Source: Scatophagus argus
Taxonomy: Eukaryota > Chordata > Actinopteri > Scatophagidae
Reading direction: 5' to 3'
DNA: 64,000 nt
Assembly: GCF_020382885.2 (NCBI RefSeq)
Contig: NC_058515.1
Location: forward strand, 11,639,223-11,703,222
Shown: positions 1-11,531 of the stretch, in pieces
Layout of the letters: each line of letters opens with the position of its first letter
Position numbering within the stretch: the first letter of the stretch is position 1
Translations under genes and position numbers: made by a program
Notes under the pieces: model-generated
Told to the model about the DNA's origin: nothing
The model's database searches: none
The model's input: only the letters and a program-made list of their open reading frames with translations

Positions 1-741
1 ACAGCAGCAGCAGCAACAGCAACGAGGCTTTTGTGCTGGCTGCAGCGCATTTCCACCCGCCAACTTATTCTAACAACATCCCACAGATGCGTCTGTGTTA
101 CTTTGTCTCCTCTCTTAGCTGTTCAAATTACACACGTAGCTACAGCAGTTTTTGGCAGTAGTTGCTTCTTCTAAAGGCTTGGGAGATCATACATGCATTA
201 GTAATATCATAGAAATCCTGCCACAGTCCGCACTCCAAATGTTTTTAAGATGACTGCGCGCAAACCGAACTCCGCTTGTTTAAATCATCTATTTGTCAAA
301 TTAAGTCCAAAGTGTGTAATCTTTACATTTACAAAATCACAGTCTCGTCTCGTAAGGCCAAATGTTTGCCATTCCTGCACAGATTTATGTGGAGCTTGTG
401 CGGGATGTGTGAACTCTGAGTGGCCCGGTGCCCTCCTTCTGACCTCTGGGATTACAGTAATCTCTGTTGATTGATCTGATTGATCAGATTCATCTCCACG
501 AGGCCGCAATCCAGCCGTACACGAGGGGGGACGCAGACGAGGCAGTCCGTGCGGTGGTGCAAATAAACATTGTGTGTGTGTGTGTGTGTGTGTGTTCCCT
601 TTTGGCCTGTGGGCTTTTGAAGGCACAGAGGAGATCTGGAGTTTTACTCAGGATCATGTGCCAGAACATATGCGCCTTTATATGCAGTAATGCAGTGGGG
701 TTTTGAGAACAGCCTTTAGCAGAAACATGATTCAAACAATA

Positions 742-766
742 GTGATGGTGATCAAATCACCATCAC
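742..766. repeat. Short perfect inverted repeat
   Basis: GTGATGGTGAT (742-752) and its exact reverse complement ATCACCATCAC (756-766) are separated by three bases. It lies 3.2 kb upstream of vax2. No gene or terminator context is evident. Confidence 0.7.
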
Positions 767-1103
767 AGAAATAAATAAATATATCAAGGACCCAGATTTA
801 GTGCTGACTGCTTTAGGCTTCAAGCTGAAAGAACATTCAGACCATCATGTGGTAATAAAACTGCACCATAATCAACTAAACTTCTCCTCAGTGTCTGCCA
901 TAACTTCACAGAAAGGAAAACTCACTCATTAATCCACCCAGCCAGTGAATGAATTAATAACATAACATTGGCGATTAGTGAGGGCTGATAATGAATGTCC
1001 AACATACATTTTAAGTTTAAATTGAAGTCAACATTAAGGTGCTTTGTTTCAGGTAAACATCCTGCGTTTAAAACTGACTGTGTTATTATTTTACATCATA
1101 TAT

Positions 1104-1200
1104 GGAAATACTCAAGTACAAGTAGCTTGAGATACTGCTTATGTGCAGTACTTGAGTAACTGTACAGATTTAATAGAAATATATCTGGACTTTTTCTACT
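1104..1200. repeat. Diverged copy of a common teleost dispersed repeat
   Basis: The segment carries the words ACTCAAGTACAAGTA and CAGTACTTGAGTAA, facing each other, which are characteristic of a very abundant fish repeat with AAGTAC/GTACTT-rich ends. It is diverged and short, and is recognised from memory only. Confidence 0.45.
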
Positions 1201-1544
1201 TATTTTGAATTATTTACATTGTGCCCGTATTAAACGAGGTGTGCTATGCTGCCTATTTTGTAACAAAAGCCACATCCAAAGAATGGTTAAAACATTATAA
1301 TCACAGAATCACATAAAAATGGTAATCTAATACGCCTAAAGACCGAAATCAAAATATGAGAAGCCTTTGTAAAAAGTTAAACGTGGTAAAAAAACAAAAA
1401 ACAAATAAAAAAAATCTGCTTTTTGGAAGGTTCTAGTTGTGCATCAGCAAACACAGAGAGGGTGAAAACACTGGTGTGTGTGTGTGTGTGTGTGTGGCAG
1501 CACAGCAGCAGCAATCAGTCCCCTCTTGTCTCGCTGCTGAGTGC

Positions 1545-1650
1545 AGTGTCTGATTGACAGTTTCTATTCATCCTCTGTGAGATTAGGCCATCTGAAAGGA
1601 GTAACGACCCATGGCTGTGAGCAGTAATTACGGCCTCGGATAAGAAACAT
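1545..1650. promoter_or_regulatory. Candidate upstream enhancer with PBX/MEIS and homeodomain sites
   Basis: TGATTGACAG at 1551-1560 is an exact match to the composite PBX-MEIS/PREP site. Within 75 bases follow GATTA (1581-1585) and the palindromic homeodomain site GTAATTAC (1624-1631). The block is non-repetitive between simple-sequence flanks, 2.4 kb upstream of vax2. Enhancer function is inference. Confidence 0.3.
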
Positions 1651-3029
1651 AAGAAAAAACACACACAGCAAAACTATAATTATATAAACCCGCTCAAAAA
1701 CCTTATCTTTTTTTTTCAAAGAAAAAAAAAAAATCCCTTTTGCTGCAGTGTTCCCAAAAGACGTTTCACCTGTAAAGAGGAAATTCCAGCCAGTGTTTTG
1801 GCCTTTCCTGAGACTGAAATTATCTCACAATCACAACAAACTACAGGCTGCACCATCAACATCAAGCCGGCTGAAGGAAACGGGCTGGTGTTCCATGAAT
1901 ATATTTTTATATACAGTGACTGACTGTGCTGGCTTATCTGCAGTGGGAAACAGATAGTAACCTCACTTTATGGTCTTTTATTTTGTCATGCAGGGCTTCG
2001 AACACATTATGTGTTAACAGCTCATGCGCCAGCGAGCTTCTGTGGGAGTGCAGGGTGCCATCAGCATTTTATAAAACAAGACAAGAGGCAGGTGTGCATG
2101 GAGAGGAGCACCTGTTGAATCCAGTATTTTCTTTGATCATTTTCGAGCCTCAGTTTGGACTTTACTGTGATGTGAGTTGTACATGTTGTCTGAGTGACAG
2201 GGCGTCAGCAGTGTGAGCTGTTGGAGGCCCGTGTTTAATTTTAAATCACACAGGTGCTGTTTTAGTTTGATTTGAACATATTTCTGGGCAATTTTGACAA
2301 ATTTTTATTTTGTGCATCACCTAGAGTTGAGTTCTTATCAGGCTGAATGGGCTTCTGAAGTGGCATTCAGGGACTCTTTAGGGAATTTTAGATTTCCCAG
2401 CTCTTTGTGACAGGGATGCACCACACTTAACGTGTTTAATTTGACTTACAGACTCTGGAGTCAGATAAGAAAAATTAAAGCCAGGGTTACAGGAGGGATT
2501 TTAATGAAGATCTCATTTAGAGGAGCAAACTCAAACTCTTAAATATGTCTGTAAAAGACATTTAAATGTGACTGTGAGCTTTCTGTTTACACATAAACTA
2601 AAATAATGTCAGATTAGCTGACATGAGTATCAAATATTTAATAATTTAGCGTTAATATTTCGGCTTATATATGTGGGCCTATGGGCTTTTCATACATGCA
2701 TGATTATTAAATTCAGTTTTTAAGATAATCTTTGTATGTTGGGAGTATTAAGCGTCACGAATCAGTAAAACCGTGTCGCGTTTTTAATTTTGAGTGAGTT
2801 TTATCTCACTGGGTCAGAGGGGCTTCTGAAGCTACTGTTTTCTGCTCCAGAGCTCAGAGTTGGGCCGTAAAACAAAAAGAAAATGTCAGAGTCCGGCGGT
2901 GCTGCGGGGGGAAGCCCGAGCAGCACCGCATTTGACTGCTTTAAGAGAAGAACAGCGCACACAACCATCGTCTCAGTTCTCCGTGCCTCAGCCCGGTCTG
3001 CAGCGTCTCTCATCCTCTTGTCACAACGT

Positions 3030-3095
3030 GCCCTGCCAGCGGACCAATCGGCGACGACCTTGCGTGGACAGGAAGTGACGCGCGGGGTTCCTGCC
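3030..3095 (+). promoter_or_regulatory. Candidate vax2 promoter segment (CCAAT and ETS/CRE-like sites)
   Basis: A CCAAT box (3044-3048) lies 23 bases before GGAAGTGACGC (3071-3081), which overlaps an ETS core and a CRE-like half site. The surrounding 2880-3200 segment is rich in CG dinucleotides compared with the AT-rich flanks. It is about 0.9 kb upstream of the vax2 start codon. This could be the promoter, implying a long or spliced 5' UTR, or a nearby regulatory element. No TATA box was found. Confidence 0.28.
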
Positions 3096-3860
3096 TCTGT
3101 AAAGTGTACCGTGTCACCACAAATATTATCCACAACATCTCTGCTCTGTTGGTGCAGGCAGGGTGTATCAGCCGCCCCGCTCAGACGTGATGTCTCGGCT
3201 GTAAAGCAAATTATACAAACTGACAAGAGTGCTCCAGACTTCATTTGTGAGCAAATGTGACCAGTTCCCATTTCCCGACAGTTCCCTCCTGCAAGGTCTC
3301 AACACAGACATCTTTTCTTGTGGGCTCTCCAAAAGCAGAAGACCACCGACCCCCCCTTTATGTGGCCACTTCACCACCAACAACATTCACTCAAGGAGCC
3401 GCAGACGCAGTCGATTCTGACCGGGGTTGAAGTAACAGGCTGCAGCTTTGGACAAACCAGGAGAAACTTTCCTCCCTGGCCTGTGCACGGTGAAGTGTGA
3501 CCGCTGCTGTGTGGGGTTTTTTTGTGTGTGCGCCGCCTCTCACTTTATTTCTACGTGGGTGAGCAGTGTGTGCTTGTGTTTTGTGGCACCTCCCCGCTCC
3601 TCCGTAGATCTGGTTGCCCCCTTGTACCTTACAGGCTGCACAATGCGTTTCTTGTGCACCTTCTGGCTGCTATAGTTAGAGCAGGATCCCGAGATTTCTC
3701 CCTTCAGCCGAGTCCCTCTTGCCTTGGTTTGGACTCCGGATTGCGCGTCATGTCGCGACACCTGAAGCGCACCCCGGTTCCGTTGCAGGACTGCATGGTT
3801 CCTTTGTAACTGGATCTACTCTATTTTTTTTTTTATTTTTTTTTGAAGAGAGAGCGGGGC

Positions 3861-3923
3861 ATGCTCTCCTCGTCTCTGGGGAACACTTGCAAAGAGGAGA
3901 AGAAAGTAGAAAGAGGAGGGTGA
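3861..3923 (+). promoter_or_regulatory. Possible uORF in the vax2 5' UTR
   Basis: An ATG at 3861 opens a 20-codon frame that stops at 3921-3923, 55 bases before the annotated vax2 ATG. If transcription starts upstream of 3861, as the surrounding purine-rich leader suggests, this short frame would be translated first and could damp vax2 translation. The transcript start is not visible in the sequence, so this is inference. The peptide has no recognisable motif. Confidence 0.3.
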
Positions 3924-3978
3924 GCAGCAGCGACAGACGGAGGGAGAGATAATCTTAGAGAGTGTAACTTAGTTGTAG

Positions 3979-6900
3979 ATGTTTGATCAGGCCACGACTA
4001 TGGGCGATGGGAACCACCGCTGTGGACCCAACCCGCTGTGTCCGGACCGGATGGAGACCAAGTGCCGCGCCGAGATAGGGAGCCGGTCCCCGGTTCAGAG
4101 CTCCACCGACACCCCGGGGACATCAGCGTCTACTCCAACGTCCTCCAGCGAAGACGGACACGACAAACTTCTGGGAGTGGACCCTGACTACTGTCGGAGG
4201 ATTTTAGTAAGGGGTAAGTGGACGAAAACGAAGCAAAACGCTGGTTTATTCCGCGCGTAAAACTAATTCTCAGAGTGGAGATCTGGCAGAGTTTCCAGGA
4301 AATTGAGGTTATTTTAGCTCAGTTAGAGAATGAACACAATCCTGACAGGCTTCCCCCCTGACACATTTATCCCTACACATACGCTATTGACATTCACAGC
4401 AAATGCAAAAAAAAAAAGAAGAAGAAGAAGAAGAACCTGAATGTGAGTAGTTTGGTGCTCGTCCCCCTGAAAACATCAAAATGTTACTGGCCAGTTGTCA
4501 AAAAGCAGCTCTCAGTCTGTTTAAAAGTAAAGCTGTGTCTGAAACCGGATGCTGAGTACAACATCTCTGGTGCAGGTTGGGCTGGAACAACAACAACAAC
4601 AACAACAAAAGCTCCTGTTTTGATAACAATAGGCTACTTTGACGTCCGTGATACCTAAATGATTGCAACACCAGACCACACCCGCAAGTATTTTTTCAAA
4701 TTTAAAAGATACAGTGTAATATAAAACTAAGCCTTTAAGAAAGTGAAAATATATAAATTGCTCAGTCAGCTCAGTAGTCAAAACAGTGAGCTAGCCTGCT
4801 TAAATATTAACTCATTATTTTTCTCTTGCATGTAGTGAATAATTCTCTTTAACGCAGCTCTGTCTGAGGGTTTAAAATCAGACCAGAGGTAGAAAAGAAA
4901 ACAAAGAAAAAAAAAATAAAAGCTATTTAGGATGATCAGGTGAAGTTCACTCCTCGAGGCTGTCGTGTCACTTTTTTAAAAAAAAAAAAGAAGAAAAATG
5001 GAGACAGAAGAAAAAAGCGCTATAAATAGGTGTGTGTGTGTGTGTGTGTGTGTTGGTTTAGTTGTTAATTAACGTCAGAATAACATTTGATTCAGTATTG
5101 TGCAGAGTGTCCACGCCCTCCTGAGGCCAGCAGCCTCTCAGTGGTGCTGAGACTTCTCTAAAAATACAAAAAATTAAGATAAAATCACTGCAGTCACAAA
5201 CACTCTTAAAACGTAATTTTTAAAAAAATCTCATATAATTTATTTTTCAAAATTCTTCATGTTCAGCCTATGGGTGATTTTGTATCTTCTATTTTTAAAA
5301 CTTAGTAGTCCACAGCGTTTGAATTTAATTCGTATTTGCACGTTAAAATAAAGAAAGTGAACTTGTTCAGTAAATGTATGTTGTGTGGGTGGGCAGCAGG
5401 TTCCAACGACATAAAGAACGTGTGTACATCTGTCTCCACGTGCATTTAGGATGCTTGTAATTATTATTTCATTATAACTCCAGTGGTGAATATAAAAAAA
5501 ACGATAAAAAATAAAATACATCATGTGAGGAATAATTTGATTAGAGGAGAAGTTTTCTGCAGGAAGGACTTTTTTCTTTTTTTTCTAATTGCTTTCCTAG
5601 AAGAAAAAGTCAGCAGATTGCACGTTTCCTGTCCATTCAGAATCTCGTAAAGAAAAAGCTAAAATTAAAATGCAACTGCTATTTTCGTGCATGGTCTCCT
5701 TTTGATTTTCGTCGTGGTGTGTAACTGTAGCCAATCAATACGTCGGCCAGTCAGCTCTCGGTGGATATTGTGGCTGCAGCTTTGCTTAGTTTTATTGTTT
5801 TTATTCGACGTTTAGTCGTGTAGTCTCTTCTGCCGTACAGAAGCGGCTCGTTCAGCCTGGAAACAGTAAAATAGGAACGACCAGTTTTAAATTGCAAACG
5901 ACTGGGGAGGCAGTGGAATTAAAAGGGCGAAAGAGAGAGAAATTATAGACGTGGATGCACATGGATAAATAGATTAATAACTCTTAAATAACCCGGCTTC
6001 TTCTGAGCGTCCATCAGCGCCAGCAGAAATCGTCTGTAATCGTATTTTTTAACGTTTATTATTACAGATATACTTATTATTGACTCTACAGCTGCTGTCA
6101 GACTGCTTCCCTTTTCATTTAATTCCTCCCCTGCCGATCATATCCTTGTGTTTTCCATGAGATGTGGAAGGTGTTCAGATATTCTCTGTAAAAGCCTGTG
6201 AACCATCAGTGCTCGGTTAGACGTACAGTCGTGTGTGTGTGTGTGTGCTCCATCAGCTGGTTACTGAGGTCCATCAGAGGAGGAAATGGCCTGCAGAAGG
6301 ACAGGGGTGTGAGCTGGAGATGTTTTACAGCTCGTAGTGAGCGGACGACGCCTACAGTGTCAGGATTTGTTTTTGAAACGGAGTCTGGATGCTCGTGTTT
6401 TGCGCAGAGAGGCCGGGGTCACCGAGAGGTCAGCAGGTCTCTGCAGCCGCCTGTTTCTCTCATCGGCTCACAAACGCTCTCATCACAGGCTCACGTGTTT
6501 TGTTTTTTTTGTTTGCTGCCTCCAGAGCCAGAAAAGTCGCCACTGTATGTCTGTATATCACAAGACTTTCTAGCATCTCACATACCTGGCGACACATTAC
6601 ACACAGTCATTATGCGTGCGTAAAGAGCGTAAAGATAGAGAGCTCTCATGTTTCATTACGTAGTTCAGGCGTGTAGGCTAACCAAACACGTAGGAATGAC
6701 TGCTGAGAACACTGTGATTGAAATAAGTGCTTAATACAGACCAGGGCGCACATAACTGATGAATTTACTTTAACTATTTTCATTCCTCTGCAGTAGCAAA
6801 AGCAGCCCACAGTTTCCTTTTACGCACTGATTCTCCTTCCGCTGCACCTGCTGTTTTTAATTACCACAAACGTTTTGGTTACTTTTTCATTGTCGCGCTT

Positions 6901-9900
6901 TAAAATAACGTTAATGCAAAGGCGGATGTAGTTTTCCAACAGGTCCAATTTGCCTGTACAGCTAAAAAATGAAATATTCAACTTTGGTTTTTACTGTTAC
7001 TGCAGTGTTTTAGTCGCTGTAGCCGGCAGCTCTATAGAAACACTATGGATGTTCGGGTCAATCAGTTTTGTTTCATATTTAATTCAGCACACTTCATATT
7101 TTATTGGATTACATATTTTATGACTTCAAAACCCTGGACAAAGGGGAGGTCTTGTCTGGCCAGCGCTTCCTTTGAATGCGATAAATAAGCACAGATATGC
7201 TCGGTTAGAGCGTAGCCAAAAATACAAAGATTTTACTGGAGGCAACAGTCTTTCGAAACCCCATATTTGTCAACTACAGCAAAATTAAGTAACGAATTGT
7301 GATTTTCTTTTCTTTTCTTTCTTTTTTTTTATTTAATTTTTTTTTACAACAATACAAACAATTTGTTGAAAGCTTCTGGATCCAGGGTGGGTTGTAATAA
7401 CTTTTATTTCCCATGTTTCCCATGTTTTTCCCCATTCTTTCTAGTATTTTAATTTGCTATAATCTAACTTTTCAAATGTACGTCATATGCTAGGAAACAA
7501 ATATCAAAGCAGCCAATTCTCGATAGCAGCCTGAGCCAAGGACTTAACTAAACATAAAATAAAATAAAATTCAATGCACAATAACACCGTTAAGTCGACA
7601 CTTGTCGTTGAAAGACAATGACACGCAGCCTTATTACTTGGAGTGGAAACAGTTGAGAATGAAGCTTTTGATGACATAAATAGCTTTATAGTGAATTTAA
7701 GTGTCGTGCAGACAAATAAAGCTGTGCCACGTTTGAAACTCGGACTAGCTCAGTAGCCTCAGAGTCAGGACAGACGTCCAGTCCGCTGGAGGGAAAGTAG
7801 AGCAAAATTCACCTTGTGTGCATTATTTTTCCCATAAAGTCTCAAACAAAGTGGGTGCAGTGCGGTCCGTCAGATGGTTTCAATTGGACTTTTAGTTGAT
7901 GGAAACACAACATATTTTCATTTTAAGCACGCAGATCTAACGTAGCCTCTGTCGACAGCCACTCAGGGTCAGTTGTGCGTTTGAATTAGTATAACTCAGT
8001 TAACATATGGTTGGTTAGACCCACCTAAAATCGATTATAGTTCGCGGTGTTGGGCAGAGTTTGCTGTTGTAATGACATTCACGCATAATTACAGAAAAGC
8101 AGCTACTTGCTCTAATACCTTTGCTGTTCTTTTCAACACACCTGCGCACAACTGCGCCAAAGGGCCTTTCTTCTGGCGTCTTGTGGTAAAAATAACGCAC
8201 AAAGCGGCACAGACGCGCATCCATCCATTTCTCTCTTTCTCTCTCTGAAGCCATTAGCCCATAGCTTTACTCATGAATATTACATCAGTTTGGCACCATG
8301 TAGGCCCACTTCACCACAGCCTTAAAGAAAGTCGAGTTTGTCAAAATTTAAAAGGGATTCCATTAAAATTTTCCGTTAGTGGTCGTTCTTTCTAAATTGT
8401 TCATTGTGTTTTTGGTTATTTATTTATCTCTTTATTTTCTCCTGCGGACAGATGCTAAAGGCACCATCCGGGAGATCGTGCTGCCGAAGGGCCTCGACCT
8501 GGACCGGCCCAAGCGGACTCGGACCTCCTTCACGGCCGAGCAACTGTACCGGCTCGAGCTCGAGTTCCAGCGGTGCCAGTACGTGGTGGGCCGCGAGCGC
8601 ACTGAGCTCGCGAGGCAGCTCAACCTGTCCGAAACCCAGGTAAGAGGGGCAGGGGAATGCTAGTGTTTCCAAAAATTAAATTAACCCTAAGAATGAAACA
8701 AACAAGCAAACAAAGAACCTAATATAAATCTGTCTTAATCTTGACAAATAATGGCAAAAATTATTTCCAAAACAACCGGTTAGCTAGTGGCCTATAGCCA
8801 CCGATTGCCATTTCTGGCCTTAGCATAGCCTAGCTTGTTTTAATAATAAAGACACTATTTATTCGTTTTAAAAAGTAGCTGAATGCTGTAGGACATTTCG
8901 GTTTACAGCAACCTAATATTTCCCACCATTTGGTCACAGGTGTATTTGGGACCTTTAATTGGCTCCTCGACCAATCAGAGGGGAGGAAAACTGCCCCGCC
9001 CCCCAAAAAACACTGTTGAGCCGTCTTCTCCACATCCGGGGCCCAATCCATGCTTAGAATATTTACAGTTCGACAAGACTCGATTTTCATTAATGTTTCC
9101 TCGTCACAAAGCATAAACAGGCCCCAGGGGGTTTGTGCCTGCGCCAGTAAAGGCTTTAAACGAGCATGAAGCCTTGCGATGGCTACAGTGCAGCCTAGGT
9201 CTGCACAACTGGTTCGTGTTTTTATACGCAGACCTGGTAATTTATATAACCAAGGTCCATTTGCCAATGTGACATTTTATGCACATTTAGATACACAAAA
9301 CTCTGGGTATGTAAAACATCAATATTAATAATAAACGGTGGGTCATTACGTCTTTGACACACGGAACATAATTCAGATTTTTCATATAAGGCAAATAAAT
9401 ATATAATAAGTAAGGAATATAAATAAGTGAAAATAAACGCCTCTTCAACCATCTGAATATTTCGTCTTCTGCAGTTGGGTGTGGGTTTGTGTTGTATGAA
9501 AAACCTGACCCCATTGGTGTATCCGGCCTCCCCTGAATCTCTCATTCACTGACCCCCGCGCGCTTCATTCAAGTCTTATAGGCAGCGCCACGAGCCCAAC
9601 CCCTCCAAGTTTATGATGGACGTCACCTGCTAATGGGACGTTACAGCACTGCATTTTTTTATTTTATTTTTTATTTTGTTGAAGCAACTACAATTTCTAA
9701 ACAAGATCCAGCAGATTATTTTTCAGTGTTTCAGACCAGCTTTTGATTTGTATTTTTTTTTGTTTTAACTCCAGCAGAAGCACAGAAAAAGCACTAAGGC
9801 GCGCTTTTATTCCACAAACGGGATATTAAACAAGAATCTCACATACTAGTTTTATGGTATAAAACAAGCGTTTTGGTGTATCGTGTAAATTCGAGCGAAA

Positions 9901-10373
9901 ATCTTGTGAATTTAGGTGTGTTTTTTATCCACCGTGGGCCTGTGAAGGAAGGAGTGTTTTATTTCCTACTTAGGAGTTAATTGCAAAACATATGCTGTGC
10001 GTGCTGCATTGCCACATCTTCTGACAAGTGAATAACACACAAATCAATACGCCTGTAGACAACACATCTCAGTAGTAATAAAGTCTTAGTAATGTCCTCC
10101 AAACCTCGAAAACAAATCAACGAAGTAATAAAAAATAAATCACCAAAATAAAGTACGAGTATGGGTGAATTTTTTGAATTTTTTTGTAGTAATTTTAACA
10201 TCTTGTGAAAATAAACTCCGAGAGGTTGCGTGTTTTGAGGCCTTAAATCACTTCTTGTGTAAATAAAACACTTGTTGCAGGAACTTTACGCATCACCACT
10301 GCGACACTGTGGAGGTCCCAAACTAAACAATCCAAACACACAAAAAGACTCACACATAGAGGTGGTGGGAAGG

Positions 10374-10409
<36 letters not shown>

Positions 10410-11490
10410 ATTTGGGAACACAGCAGCCACTGTGTCCCTCATTAGTGCTGACACTAGGGGTGTTAATGGGAGGGCCTCAGCTTCCTGCTGCTGCTGCTGA
10501 GGAGACGCAGGGCAGCAGATGATTGGCTGAAGGAAGCCCTCTCCAAACTGCCTGACCTTCAAGGGAGAACAAAATGTAAATCATAGGCTAAAAGTCTCGA
10601 CAGTAATGGCGTGAAATATTCAACCCATTGCTCTGAAATGTCTTAATGCTACGTGCTATTGAAGCACCTTTTAAGCGTGATCGAAAGGCTTTTAGTCGGC
10701 ATTAGTGGAGTTTTCTCCATCTATTTGTGGTGTTTGCATGTATACATAAATATATATTTTTTCTTCTCAAGGCTAATCACAGAAAGAGAGATGGAAGCTG
10801 TAGGGCCCTTTTTAAGTGACTTGTTTGGGTTGTTTTTCTGAGTTTTCAGACTCGCTGTGTTTGTCGGTGTTTTTCAGGTCGCTGAAAACCTTTCACGGGT
10901 TTTTCCCACGAAGTCATTTGATTTTTTTATGTCCAAATTAAAGACCGCTGGGGTTTAAAAGCAGCTCCATTAGCAAACAGGCTTTCACCTATCTATCTAT
11001 CTATCTATCTATCTATCTGTCTGTCTGTCTGTCTGTCTGTGATGGGGGGTGACTTCCTTCAGATGCAGTCGAAATATGAACGTATTAAATCCGTCGCATT
11101 TAAGGCTTTAAAACTTGTAGAAAAACGTTGTCCCCCCCCCACGCGTCGTTGTAATAATCCCACATAAAATGATGTCAAAAGTCAGAAAATTTTATTCCTT
11201 TTCCAATAAAATCACAAGCATATGAACTTCCCCGTTTGTTTTAAGAAACACTTTGGGAAGTTTATAGCAAGTAAACACCGATTAAAGCTTTATTACAGGC
11301 TGTTAGAATACACTCTGATGAAGGTGACAGGCCTCTTCATCTGCGACTGAAACACAAATACTAATTACAGTAATATGGGAGGCTGGATCGTTAAGTGTTT
11401 TTTAACAATGTTTGGGGATTTGATCGTTGACCCATGCTGTAACTCCAATTAGTTTGGTCAGGTATTCAAACTGATCACGCAACTGGGCAG

Positions 11491-11531
<41 letters not shown>

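Larger units (their letters stand above)
1..3978. other. Upstream flank of vax2, no supportable gene
   Basis: Reading frames here are short, lack splice context and resemble no family I know. The segment holds a (GT)n run (571-594), a second one near 1472-1495, a hairpin (742-766), a dispersed-repeat fragment (about 1104-1200), a PBX/MEIS-type site (1551-1560) and the CG-richer promoter-like segment described separately. The last 160 bases before 3979 are a purine-rich leader. Confidence 0.6.

Noticed and set aside
2801-3271. Minus-strand frame of 156 codons and an overlapping plus-strand frame
   Set aside because: Lies in a CG-rich promoter-like segment where stops are rare; no motif, no splice context and no resemblance to any family.
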